DNA of 64,000 nucleotides from Maribellus comscasis (GTDB lineage: Bacteria; Bacteroidota; Bacteroidia; Bacteroidales; Prolixibacteraceae), in NCBI RefSeq assembly GCF_009762775.1, contig NZ_CP046401.1:1178001-1242000 (forward strand). Direction: 5' to 3'. The notes below the pieces were generated by a model. It did not search any database, was not told where the DNA came from, and saw only the letters and a list, made by a program, of their open reading frames with translations. This document shows, piece by piece, positions 35,442 through 44,170 of the stretch; the stretch's first letter is position 1; every line of letters begins with the position of its first letter. A program made the position numbers and the translations under genes.

Positions 35442-36992
35442 TTAAACCTCCCTCATCGAAATCGCTCCCGTTGGACATGCATTTGCCACTTTTTCAGCAG
35501 TTGCTGTCAAGCCTTGTTCTAACTCTTCGTTGAAAGGGATTCCAATTTCCACATCAAAACCACGACCGATATATGTGAAACCAAACTTCTCAGTATATTT
35601 TTCTGTGAGGCGAACACAAATACCACATTTAATACATTTCTGTGGTTCATAAACAACCGAACCATGATTCATTTTTTTTGTGATATTACGCCGCTCACTG
35701 GTTTTAAATCGTTTTTGATCCGCCTGATATTTATCTGAATATGTCCGTAATTTACAATCATCGATGGCGCGACAATCGCAGTGCAGACAACGCTTTGCTT
35801 CTGCGATAGCTTCTTCCACTGTAAACCCGGCATTCCCTCCCTCTTCCGGGAAAGTTCTTTTCTCAGCAACAGATTCCTTTAAATATTCAGCAAACTCGGT
35901 TGCTACCAATTTCCCAAAACGAGAATTAAACAAACGTAGCTCTCCTTTTGGTTCCTGTCCCTTAATATATTGAAGTACGGAAAAAGCAACCTCTTTTCCC
36001 TGCCCAACAGAACGTACTGCTAGTCGCGATGAACGTAATACATTTCCAATCGCAAATACATTTTTTTCAGATGTTTGGTATGAATTCCGGTCTGCAACAA
36101 CTCCTTTTGGGGTAGCTTTCAATCCAAATCTTTCTGAATTTTCAGAAACTGTTCCGGTAGCTATAATTACGGCATCAAATTCCTTTTTCAACGATTCAAA
36201 CGCTGTTGCACTGATTTCTTTTCCACCCAAAAATTCAACTCCGGTTTTCAAAATCACGTCAATTTCTTTATCCAGGACTTCCTTTGGCAAAATTTCGTCT
36301 TTGATTTCTGTTCTAAGGAGTCCGCCGGCTTTTTCATTTTTTTCCAACAAAGTAACCTGAATGCCTTTTAATTGCAGATAGTAAGCGGCAGCCAATCCTG
36401 CAGGTCCAGCTCCGATTACAACCACTTTTTTTCCTGATTTTTCAACCGGAACTATTTTAGGAGAATCTCCTTCATCGCCTACAAATCGTTTCAACAAACA
36501 GATAGAAACAGGTTCATCCACCGTTTTTCGGTGACAAGCTCCTTCGCACGGAGCAGGGCAGATACGCCCCAGAACAGCGGGCAAAGCGATATCTTGCTTA
36601 ACTACTTCCAAGGATTCATCAAACTTTCCGGTAGCAATTAAACGATTCATTAAAGGAATGTTCATGTGCGCCGGACAAGCCACCTGACATGGTGCTTCGC
36701 AGTCGCCGGTGTGCTCGCTTAACAAAAGCTCGAGCGCTGTTTGGCGCGCCTCCTTAATTTCTGTATCATCAGTAACAACTTCCAATCCTTCAGTTGCTTT
36801 CACCGAGCATGAAGGGAAAAGTTTTCCATTTTTTTTATCTTTTACCAAACACAACATACAGGAAGTAAAATGCTCCAGTTCATCGTGCCAGCACAAATTA
36901 GGAATATCAATGCCCATTTTCTGTGCAGCTTTCATCACTGAAGTTCCTTCTTCTACCTGAATTTCCGTGTTATTTATTTTGACTGTAATCAT
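35442..36992 (-). CDS. Iron-sulfur flavoprotein: NuoG-type [2Fe-2S] domain fused to an NfnB/GltD-like FAD domain lacking the NAD(P) fold
   Basis: A 516-residue protein. Residues 1-90 are a ferredoxin domain with C34-x10-C45-x2-C48-x13-C62, the spacing of NuoG and HydA N-termini. HTGDCEAPCQVAC (94-106) and CPAPCEGAC (145-153) carry more cluster ligands as in GltD/NfnB. The FAD fold begins VVIGAGPAGLAAAYYL (191-206) and ends at NVFAIGN (311-317). Only 30 residues separate the IIATG strand (276-280) from that motif, where GltD/NfnB have an NAD(P) domain of over 100 residues. CLHCDC and CIKCGIC...CP near the C-terminus bind further clusters. The ATG at 36992 is preferred over a TTG at 37028. Confidence 0.85.
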   Translation of the reverse strand: MITVKINNTEIQVEEGTSVMKAAQKMGIDIPNLCWHDELEHFTSCMLCLVKDKKNGKLFPSCSVKATEGLEVVTDDTEIKEARQTALELLLSEHTGDCEAPCQVACPAHMNIPLMNRLIATGKFDESLEVVKQDIALPAVLGRICPAPCEGACHRKTVDEPVSICLLKRFVGDEGDSPKIVPVEKSGKKVVVIGAGPAGLAAAYYLQLKGIQVTLLEKNEKAGGLLRTEIKDEILPKEVLDKEIDVILKTGVEFLGGKEISATAFESLKKEFDAVIIATGTVSENSERFGLKATPKGVVADRNSYQTSEKNVFAIGNVLRSSRLAVRSVGQGKEVAFSVLQYIKGQEPKGELRLFNSRFGKLVATEFAEYLKESVAEKRTFPEEGGNAGFTVEEAIAEAKRCLHCDCRAIDDCKLRTYSDKYQADQKRFKTSERRNITKKMNHGSVVYEPQKCIKCGICVRLTEKYTEKFGFTYIGRGFDVEIGIPFNEELEQGLTATAEKVANACPTGAISMREV

Positions 36993-37020
36993 TGTCTTTC
37001 TGCTCGTTTCAGATTCATTC

Positions 37021-38097
37021 TTATTCAATATGCTTTTTCAAAACAGGATACAGTTCCCGGGCAATATTCATAAAACCTAAATCGGTTAAATGAACACCGT
37101 CAACCGTCGCTTCCTGACTATCCCCAATTAAATCGTCAGCTTTTACGTAAAAAACATTCTTGTCGCCCTTTGCCTTTTGTTCTTTGAAAATCTGCTTCAA
37201 CGTTTCATTTTTCTCCAAGATTAGTTTATGAACATTTTGATCAAAATACATGTACGGATACAAAATATTTTCAATCATTATTATTGGAATTTCCTGATTC
37301 ATCTTGCGAATTGTCTCATAAAACCGAACATATTTTTCATTCATTAATTCAGTCGTTACATTCGGCAAACAATCAATAACAAAACAGGAAGCATCAATAG
37401 CTGCCATTGCTTCCGCTACTTCAAGATCAAGTTTCCCATTGCCACTAAAACCAAGGTTAACAATCTCCCGATCCAACATTCGCGACAAAATATTCGGATA
37501 AGCCATCCCAGCCCGGGACGCACAACCTCCCTGGGTAATACTTGTTCCATAAAAAACGACAGGTTTTCCTTTTTTGGGGGAATTTATTTCCGGCGGCAAA
37601 ATCTCTGCATTTTCAGCCACACCAATCTCTATACTTTCCAAACCATCATACAATGGCAAATACAACATGTACTCCTTTTCTTGTTTCGGCATATTTTGAA
37701 TAATTACCACCTTTGAGACTTTTGCCGAAGGACGTGCAGAGTTTACAAATTGCCATTCGCCGTTTTCAAGACAATACAAATCCAACCCTTTGATTCCGGT
37801 CATTGTAAAATGATTCATAAAAGCGTCGTTGGTTACTTCCCACTCTGCTCCGATAACCGTTGAATTGGTGCGAAAACGGATTGCTAAACCGCTACAGTTT
37901 TTCGACAAATTCCACACCGGCGGGCGGGTTATTTTTTCCAATCGTGCCGGCAAACGGTCATACCGGTTTTGAGTATCTTCGAACCCTTTCCCAATCAATG
38001 GAAGAGTAGCCGCATCAACATATTTTAAACTATCTGCAGAAATTGCCATTCCCGCTATCGGGAAAATTAAAATCAAAGAAAGTATTAAATATTTCAT
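37021..38097 (-). CDS. Exported SGNH/GDSL hydrolase with N-terminal beta-sandwich domain
   Basis: A 358-residue protein with a signal peptide (MKYLILSLILIFPIAGMA). Residues about 50-170 are beta-rich (IRFRTNSTVIGAEWEV), as in two-domain SGNH esterases. The catalytic domain has block I VVFYGTSITQGGCASRAGMAYP, the GFSGNGKLDLEV block, and DGVHLTDLGF with the catalytic Asp and His near the end. The likely activity is deacetylation of a polysaccharide or lipid. It is unexpectedly set between the NuoEF-fusion and the flavoprotein genes. An in-frame ATG at 38133 is possible, but 38097 places the signal peptide at the N-terminus. Confidence 0.85.
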   Translation of the reverse strand: MKYLILSLILIFPIAGMAISADSLKYVDAATLPLIGKGFEDTQNRYDRLPARLEKITRPPVWNLSKNCSGLAIRFRTNSTVIGAEWEVTNDAFMNHFTMTGIKGLDLYCLENGEWQFVNSARPSAKVSKVVIIQNMPKQEKEYMLYLPLYDGLESIEIGVAENAEILPPEINSPKKGKPVVFYGTSITQGGCASRAGMAYPNILSRMLDREIVNLGFSGNGKLDLEVAEAMAAIDASCFVIDCLPNVTTELMNEKYVRFYETIRKMNQEIPIIMIENILYPYMYFDQNVHKLILEKNETLKQIFKEQKAKGDKNVFYVKADDLIGDSQEATVDGVHLTDLGFMNIARELYPVLKKHIE

Positions 38098-38153
38098 CTT
38101 TTTAGTATTCTTCAGATTACTCAATTTATTCATTTTGATACACAAACCTTTTT

Positions 38154-40496
38154 TTATTTGACGTCAATTGCATCAACCGGGCAAGCAGCACGGCAAGAAT
38201 CGCATTTAATACACAACTCGGTATCAATGCTGTGTTTCTCGTGTGGTGTAAACGGAATGGCATCTACCGGGCATTTTTGCACACATTTCGTACAGCCAAT
38301 ACAATTATCGTTTACCGAATAAGTTATCAACTCAGTGCATTTTCCGGTTGGACAAACTCCATTGATGTGCGCCTCATACTCGTCTCTAAAATATTTCAAG
38401 GTACTCAACACCGGATTTGGCGCTGTTTTTCCGAGACCGCACAAACTTCCTTTTTTTGTCCACTCGGCCAATTTCTCCAGGTCTTCGATATCTCCTTGTT
38501 TGCCTTTCCCTTTTGTAATATTATCCAGAATATCGAGCATACGTTTTGTTCCCACACGGCAGAACGTACATTTTCCACAAGATTCTTCCTGAGTGAACGA
38601 CAAAAAATAACGGGCAATATCCACCATACAATCGGTGTCGTCGAGTACAACTAAACCACCTGACCCCATCATAGCCCCCATCTCACTTAACGATTCATAA
38701 TTGATTGGAATATCTGCATGTTCAGCAGGAATACAGCCGCCGGAAGGACCGCCAATTTGCACCGCCTTAAACTTTCGGCCGTTGGCAATTCCGCCGCCAA
38801 TTTCGTCAATTACCTGTTTAATACTGATTCCCATAGGAACCTCTATCAAACCGCCACGAGCAACTTTACCGGCCAGCGCAAAAACTTTTGTTCCGGTACT
38901 TTTCCCAACTCCAATCGAAGAAAATTTTTCAGAACCTTCGCGCAAAATATAAGAAATTTGTGCAAAAGTTTCAGTGTTGTTTACCAAGGTTGGAAATCCC
39001 CACAACCCACTTTCAGCCGGGAATGGTGGCCGAATTCTCGGAAAGCCGCGTTTCCCCTCAATCGAAGCCATTAAAGCGGATTCCTCTCCACAAACAAATG
39101 CACCTGCACCTTCGTATATCATTAGCTCAAAACCGAAATCAGTGCCAAGAATATTTTCTCCCAGCAAATTATTCTCTTTGCATATTTTCAATGCCTCACG
39201 AATTCGTTTTACCGCCAGCGGATATTCAGCGCGGATATATAAATAACCGTGACTGATTTCAGCAGCAAAGGCCGCAATCAAAATCCCTTCAATTACGCGA
39301 TAAGGGTATGACTCAAGCAGCATCCGATCCATAAATGCACCGGGGTCACCTTCATCCCCGTTACAAATCAGATATTTTGTATCGTTTTTTTGTTTTTTTA
39401 CCAATTCCCACTTAATCCCCGTAGGAAAACCAGCTCCTCCGCGCCCACGAATTCCACTGTCTTTCACTTCCCGGATTACTTCATCAGGAGACATCGATTC
39501 AATTACTTTTTTTAATGCAGTAAAACCTCCGCGCTTTTTATATTCGTTAATATCCAGCGGATTAATCATTCCTCGATATTCCGTAGCAATTGGAATTTGT
39601 TTTCCAAGAAAAGAAGCGACAGGTTTTTCGCGCATACTTATTTCGTAGCGTTCAATACCATCCCAGTTACGATCGGTTTGAATATCTTCTACCAAATGCA
39701 GCAATTTGTTTTTGGTTTTGGTGAAAAAGCCTGGTGCTTCAAAGTGTGATTCGACAATGTTTTTCACATCCTCAGGCTTTACCTTGGCATACAAGGTTGG
39801 CTCACCTTCGTTTGGAACAACCTCAACAAGAGGAACCTGGTGGCACATCCCCACACAACCGACATGTTTGAGGTTTACACGCAGTCCACTTTCATTTACA
39901 ACGCTTTCCACTTCCCCCCTAATTTCTTCACTACCACTAGCCACACAACAAGAACCGAGTCCAATCCGGATCTCCCCCTTGATTTCCGAGCCATCAGCTT
40001 TTCTTGCTTTTTTCGGATTTTTATTTCCTTTGTTGCTTTCAAAATCTGCAATAATCTGCCCCACCTGGTCTGTGGCTACATGTCCATATGTTATATTATC
40101 AATCTGAACTACCGGTGCCAATGTGCAACATCCCAAACAACTTACTTTCTCCAGCGTATATTTTCCTGATTCCTCTGTATTTACACCCTCCGGCAACTTT
40201 AATTCGCGACGGAATGCATCGTAAACCTGAACTGCTCCTTTTACATGACAAGCAGTTCCCACACAAACTTTAACCATGTGTTCACCAACCGGTTGCAACC
40301 TAAACTGCGAATAAAAACTAGCTACACCAATAATATCCGAAGCCGTAATAGATGTTTTCTCGGCCACATACCGTAATACATCCTCAGGCAGATAATTATA
40401 TTCTTTCTGAATAGCCTGTAAAATCGGAATCAAGCTCTTTTTTGTGAAACCTTTCTCCTGAATTAACTGGTCAATATTTTGAAAATTATTTGTCAT
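38154..40496 (-). CDS. NuoE-NuoF fusion (HydC-HydB/HndA-HndC-like NADH-binding flavoprotein)
   Basis: A 780-residue multidomain protein. Residues 1-160 are NuoE-like (GVASFYSQF, CVGTACHVKGA, CLGCCTLAPVV, binding [2Fe-2S]). Residues 170-255 are a second thioredoxin-like [2Fe-2S] domain (GLGSCCVASGSEEI, CVGMCHQVPLVEV). Residues about 300-690 are NuoF: GRGGAGFPTGIKW (FMN), CNGDEGDPGAFMDR (NADH), VLDDTDCMV and ESCGKCTFCRVGT ([4Fe-4S]). Two [4Fe-4S] motifs close the protein (CIGCTKCVQKCP, CIKCDSCRAACP). This architecture occurs in bifurcating hydrogenases, NAD-dependent formate dehydrogenases and Sporomusa-type Nfn. No hydrogenase or formate dehydrogenase catalytic subunit is in the window. Confidence 0.93.
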   Translation of the reverse strand: MTNNFQNIDQLIQEKGFTKKSLIPILQAIQKEYNYLPEDVLRYVAEKTSITASDIIGVASFYSQFRLQPVGEHMVKVCVGTACHVKGAVQVYDAFRRELKLPEGVNTEESGKYTLEKVSCLGCCTLAPVVQIDNITYGHVATDQVGQIIADFESNKGNKNPKKARKADGSEIKGEIRIGLGSCCVASGSEEIRGEVESVVNESGLRVNLKHVGCVGMCHQVPLVEVVPNEGEPTLYAKVKPEDVKNIVESHFEAPGFFTKTKNKLLHLVEDIQTDRNWDGIERYEISMREKPVASFLGKQIPIATEYRGMINPLDINEYKKRGGFTALKKVIESMSPDEVIREVKDSGIRGRGGAGFPTGIKWELVKKQKNDTKYLICNGDEGDPGAFMDRMLLESYPYRVIEGILIAAFAAEISHGYLYIRAEYPLAVKRIREALKICKENNLLGENILGTDFGFELMIYEGAGAFVCGEESALMASIEGKRGFPRIRPPFPAESGLWGFPTLVNNTETFAQISYILREGSEKFSSIGVGKSTGTKVFALAGKVARGGLIEVPMGISIKQVIDEIGGGIANGRKFKAVQIGGPSGGCIPAEHADIPINYESLSEMGAMMGSGGLVVLDDTDCMVDIARYFLSFTQEESCGKCTFCRVGTKRMLDILDNITKGKGKQGDIEDLEKLAEWTKKGSLCGLGKTAPNPVLSTLKYFRDEYEAHINGVCPTGKCTELITYSVNDNCIGCTKCVQKCPVDAIPFTPHEKHSIDTELCIKCDSCRAACPVDAIDVK

Positions 40497-40523
40497 ATTA
40501 TTTTTTGCAAAAACAGAAATACA

Positions 40524-40709
40524 TTACGATTCTTTCTTCTTAAAAATGACACGTAAAGGCAACATTATTCCGACACCGAAACATATTCCTGCAAAAAACC
40601 CAACAATTTCTTCGTCCCAATTAATGGTCGAGTTTTCCAACAAAAAGTGAATAACAATTGCCGACAAAATCAATAAAACCGATACTGCTATTGTAGTTAT
40701 TTTATTCAT
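40524..40709 (-). CDS. Small two-helix membrane protein, unknown
   Basis: A 61-residue protein with helices at about 4-24 (ITTIAVSVLLILSAIVIHFLL) and 36-55 (IVGFFAGICFGVGIMLPL), a short acidic loop between them (NSTINWDEE) and a basic end (FKKKES). It is not a recognised family. It lies 27 bp upstream of the NuoEF-fusion gene and 31 bp downstream of a propeller gene, so it is probably in the same transcript. Confidence 0.6.
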   Translation of the reverse strand: MNKITTIAVSVLLILSAIVIHFLLENSTINWDEEIVGFFAGICFGVGIMLPLRVIFKKKES

Positions 40710-40740
40710 TTTTTTTAAGTCTCAGTTTTAACAAATCATC

Positions 40741-42627
40741 TTATTTGCCGATACAATATAAATTGTTTTCTCCGCGGATATAAATATATCCGTCCATATA
40801 AGCCGGGGTTGTTCCGGCAGTTTCACCGAGTTCATTTTCGCTGATTTTTTTCATTTCCTTTGAACACTCATAAATCCGCATTACTCCGTCGTTATCCATC
40901 AAATACATTTTCTCATCGGCAATGGTCGGCGACGAATAGATAGCAGAACCGGTATCATCTTCCCAATATTCCTCTCCGGTTTTCAAATCATAGCAAACAA
41001 TAACACCATAACTTGTTGCAATAAACAAAAGCCCGTTATAAGCTACCGGACTTGAAGCCTCGGGCAAATACATATCGTCTTCCCAGAGCGTTTCTCCCGT
41101 TTTTATATCAATGGCAACCATTCTTGCATATTCATTGGCTGCCACAACAATTCCATCTGAATAAGCCACCGAAGGACCAACTTCACCCATCATACAATCC
41201 ACTGACCACAGTTCCTTTCCTGTTTCCACATCGTACCCCGCAACAATGGGATCAGCCGTTAAAACCAACTGGTATTTGCCATCAACTTCTGCCAAAACAG
41301 GGCTGGCCCACGAAATCTTAGACTGTCTTACGGTTTCCCAGGCTGTATTTCCGGTTGCGGCTTCTAATGCTATAACCTTACCACCACGATTGGTATCAAA
41401 CTGAACAAAAAGCTTGTTTGCCCAGGTAATCAATGATGAAGAATGCCCGTAGTGATTTTCCGGAACTCCCAGATTTTTTGCCCAAACACGGTTCCCGTTC
41501 ATATCAAAAGCAACAACATCACCTGTAGCAAAAATGGCATAAACCCGTTTTCCATCAGTTGTTAAAGTGGAGGCTGAAAGACCAGTATCTGGTGTAACCC
41601 GGGGCATTGAGGACGGAGACCCCTGAATATTATCGGCCTTTGCTGTCCACAGCAATTTCCCGTCGGCCCGACTATAGCAATATATTTCCCGACTGGAAGC
41701 ATCGGCACCGGCAATAAATATTTTATCTCCCCAAATTACAGGAGAGTTAAATCCATGTTTTGGAGTGGGTGATTTCCAAACTACATTTGTTCCGGCAGTT
41801 CCGTCCCATTCGGTAGGTATATTTTTACTGTAACTTATTCCCTGGGCCAAGGGACCTCGAAATGAGTTGTAATTTTTGCGAATTTCGGCGAAGAAATTGT
41901 TGGAAGTTGCCGCTGTTGCAGGTTTGGGTTCTGTTTTCTCCACCGCTTTTTCTTCATTCTCATTGGCTCCGGAATCCACCTCTTTTTCTGCTGAAGTTTC
42001 CACGGGTTGCGAACGTTCAGGTGTCGGTTCCTGAAGAGCTTGTTCCGGTTCACTTTCGGTATCTGGCTCCTCAACATTTTCACCAACTTCAATCACTTCG
42101 ATCCCCTCATCTTCCGGGGTCGGCACAGCCTGCGCAACACTATTTTCTGCATCGTAATAATTTAAATGATTTACAGTAGCAAACGAAGCTCCCAGCCCCA
42201 AAACAAGCACTAACGCGCCAACTATTATTATTCCTTTTTGCGCCAAAATCCTACTGGCAATTTCATTCTCATGCTGTGTATCAGGCGCTTCAATTTTTGA
42301 TTTCAAAGAATAATAGTACCGCAGTGCGAGAGCCAAAACAATGGCTCCGAACAATAGAAGATATGCGCCTGTTTTTACCTGCCACTGACTATTAAAATAA
42401 GCTTTTCTGGCCAACAGGTCGAAATTACGGATTTCTGCCTTTAATTCTTCGTTGTTGGGTTCCTGTTTTAATCGTTCCACCAAAGCTTCAATTACTTTAC
42501 TTTCTGTCGGGTCGCTTTTTGACATCTGCCAAAAGTTTAGAAGCAACAACAACGCTACAGTAACGCAAAAAATGCCGGAAAATACTGCTACGTTTTGTGA
42601 AAGTTTGATTTTATCTTTTAGTTCCAT
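40741..42627 (-). CDS. Membrane-anchored PQQ-like beta-propeller protein (paralog 2)
   Basis: A 628-residue protein. Three N-terminal helices (about 10-35, 82-105 and 135-160) precede a long acidic, Pro/Glu-rich linker (about 175-245) and a C-terminal propeller. The propeller opens NSFRGPLAQGISYSKNIPTEW and contains YCYSRADGKLLW, VIALEAATGNTAWE and IVCYDLKTGEEYWED repeats. The linker would carry the propeller across the periplasm. An upstream ATG at 42672 is in frame but lies inside a dispersed repeat (42665-42720), so 42627 is preferred. It is followed by the small membrane protein and the NuoEF-fusion gene. Confidence 0.82.
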   Translation of the reverse strand: MELKDKIKLSQNVAVFSGIFCVTVALLLLLNFWQMSKSDPTESKVIEALVERLKQEPNNEELKAEIRNFDLLARKAYFNSQWQVKTGAYLLLFGAIVLALALRYYYSLKSKIEAPDTQHENEIASRILAQKGIIIVGALVLVLGLGASFATVNHLNYYDAENSVAQAVPTPEDEGIEVIEVGENVEEPDTESEPEQALQEPTPERSQPVETSAEKEVDSGANENEEKAVEKTEPKPATAATSNNFFAEIRKNYNSFRGPLAQGISYSKNIPTEWDGTAGTNVVWKSPTPKHGFNSPVIWGDKIFIAGADASSREIYCYSRADGKLLWTAKADNIQGSPSSMPRVTPDTGLSASTLTTDGKRVYAIFATGDVVAFDMNGNRVWAKNLGVPENHYGHSSSLITWANKLFVQFDTNRGGKVIALEAATGNTAWETVRQSKISWASPVLAEVDGKYQLVLTADPIVAGYDVETGKELWSVDCMMGEVGPSVAYSDGIVVAANEYARMVAIDIKTGETLWEDDMYLPEASSPVAYNGLLFIATSYGVIVCYDLKTGEEYWEDDTGSAIYSSPTIADEKMYLMDNDGVMRIYECSKEMKKISENELGETAGTTPAYMDGYIYIRGENNLYCIGK

Positions 42628-42664
42628 TTTATGTTTGTTCCTTTTTAATCCTGGTTTCTTTTTG

Positions 42665-42720
42665 CGGCGCATTGTTCCCGTCTTTTCAACTTGGCGGGAG
42701 TGAATGCGCCTTTTATTCGC
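42665..42720. repeat. Dispersed stem-loop repeat, copy A
   Basis: Contains GGCGCATTGTTCCCGTCTTT and, after a spacer, GGGAGTGAATGCGCCTTTTA. It is related to copy B at 44771-44832 (shared frame: GATGCxCCTTTTATT-CGC preceded by TTTTCAA...GGGxG). It encloses the in-frame ATG at 42672 that I reject as a start. Confidence 0.55.
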
Positions 42721-42732
42721 TTTGTTTATTTT

Positions 42733-42779
42733 CCCGGAGTAAAAATTCCGGGCTATTTTTATTGAACTCCTTCGGAGTT
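42733..42779. repeat. Two small hairpins in the intergenic gap
   Basis: CCCGGA (42733-42738)/TCCGGG (42747-42752) and AACTCC (42765-42770)/GGAGTT (42774-42779). Such AACTCC-TTC-GGAGTT hairpins next to GGCTATT are typical dispersed elements of Bacteroidota intergenic DNA (general impression). They could also slow transcription between the NapH-like gene and the paralog 2 gene. Confidence 0.4.
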
Positions 42780-42849
42780 ACTGTAATCAAACTCTTTCAG
42801 AGCTCTCTTCGTTTCATTATTTCAACTTTCCCCAAACAACTCTATCCTT

Positions 42850-42881
42850 TATCCCCCTCCTTAGGAGGGGTTAGGGGAGGC
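42850..42881. repeat. CCCCTC/GGGGAG palindromic repeat, copy at 42.85 kb
   Basis: TATCCCCCTCCTTAGGAGGG followed by GTTAGGGGAGGC. It is the same class of repeat as at 32097-32141 and 34187-34296, and lies just 3' of the NapH-like gene. Confidence 0.55.
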
Positions 42882-42888
42882 AGTTTTT

Positions 42889-44151
42889 TCATTTTTCTAC
42901 CGGGCAATAATCCATACAGCGCCCGCAACTGTAACAATTTCCTTTGTGTGGTTCGTAGTCCTGTCTTTTTCGAAAAACAACCGTATTTAATAGAGTCATA
43001 CCAATTACCAATCCCAAAAATCCGCCGGCAATCATACTTCCGGTGTAGAACTTATCCTGAATTATTCCCGCTTCTTCAACAAGTGTCTCCATTGATTTCC
43101 CCGAAGCTAAAAAGGTTTGCACATCAATATTATCCGGATCATTTTTTACTTCGGGTTGCGAAATCAGCAATTCAGCCAGAAAAACATCGGGATTTGCTTT
43201 TGACAAAAATGTGTGTGATTTTACACCAACAAAAACACCTGCCGCAATCCACAAAGGAATTATTAACGCATAGGTAATAAACCTTTTGGGGCCTAATCCA
43301 GACTTTACAACCTCTTTTTCATTGGTAGGATAATCAATTGCATCAAAAGGGCAGGATTTTGAGCAAAGTTTACACTGAATACATTCAGAAGGTGTAATGG
43401 TTAAATGCCGCTTTGAAAACCGCGACATCCAACTCAGCAGAACTCCGTAGGGACAGAGAAAACGACAGTAGGGCCTTCCTATAAACATTCCCATCAACAA
43501 CATGGCAACTCCCAGTATAATCATCAGAGCCTTCGCGTCCATGCGGAATATACCGATAAAAGGATCGTAACGGCAAATGATAAAATCGGTTCCTGTTGCT
43601 GCAAAAAGTACGGCAAGAGATAAGTAAACATAGGGAATCAACCCCAAAGTTTTATTTAACCATTTTGGTAGACTTAAAGGTTTAATAATCACTAAATCCT
43701 GAATAGCTCCCAGCGGACAAACACCTGCACAGAAGGTTCTTCCGTAAAAAAGCGTAACAATAAGAGGCAATACAAAAAACAACAGTGCCGTTATTGATAT
43801 TGCATAAGTTGCATCGAAAAAAGACAAGGTAACATTCTGAATAGCACCAATGGAACATATACAACCGTTCCGGTAAAAACCAAAATAAAGCAGGGCTAAA
43901 ACAGAAAGCCACAAAATTCCTCTGCGCGAACGCTTTTTTATAATCAAATAAGATGCAACGGCGAGAAAAATTGCCAGTATTAAAACATCAAAATATTCGA
44001 GTTGAAGTGCACGCGGCTCTGGTGTTATTGTACTGGGCTGTGTATAACCGGAGTCAAACTCCGGTTTTGGAAACCTCTGTTGCTGCGCATACACCGAGGC
44101 AGTCAGCAATAAAAAGGCAAAAGTGTAAAGTATGTATTTTAGTTTTTTCAT
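42889..44151 (-). CDS. NapH/NosR-like membrane [4Fe-4S] protein
   Basis: A 420-residue protein with a signal-like N-terminus (LKYILYTFAFLLLTASVYA) and at least five membrane helices. Membrane-boundary Cys motifs are NGCICSIGAIQN, FCAGVCPLGAIQD and YCRFLCPYGVLLS, as in NapH/NosR/RdxA. A cytoplasmic-type ferredoxin motif (CIQCKLCSKSCPFDAID) and a final CYSCGRCMDYCP near the C-terminus add clusters. Proteins of this type take electrons from the quinone pool to periplasmic proteins. It is 19 bp downstream of a Tat-dependent ferredoxin gene, a natural electron acceptor. Confidence 0.87.
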   Translation of the reverse strand: MKKLKYILYTFAFLLLTASVYAQQQRFPKPEFDSGYTQPSTITPEPRALQLEYFDVLILAIFLAVASYLIIKKRSRRGILWLSVLALLYFGFYRNGCICSIGAIQNVTLSFFDATYAISITALLFFVLPLIVTLFYGRTFCAGVCPLGAIQDLVIIKPLSLPKWLNKTLGLIPYVYLSLAVLFAATGTDFIICRYDPFIGIFRMDAKALMIILGVAMLLMGMFIGRPYCRFLCPYGVLLSWMSRFSKRHLTITPSECIQCKLCSKSCPFDAIDYPTNEKEVVKSGLGPKRFITYALIIPLWIAAGVFVGVKSHTFLSKANPDVFLAELLISQPEVKNDPDNIDVQTFLASGKSMETLVEEAGIIQDKFYTGSMIAGGFLGLVIGMTLLNTVVFRKRQDYEPHKGNCYSCGRCMDYCPVEK

Positions 44152-44170
44152 GTCTAACTCAAATCCTTAA

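Noticed and set aside
38232..39256. Several long plus-strand ORFs antisense to the NuoE-NuoF fusion
   Set aside because: They overlap a clear multidomain protein and have the biased composition of shadow frames.
32097..42881. The CCCCTC/GGGGAG units as a CRISPR array
   Set aside because: Copies are far apart, palindromic and irregularly spaced, with no spacers or cas genes.
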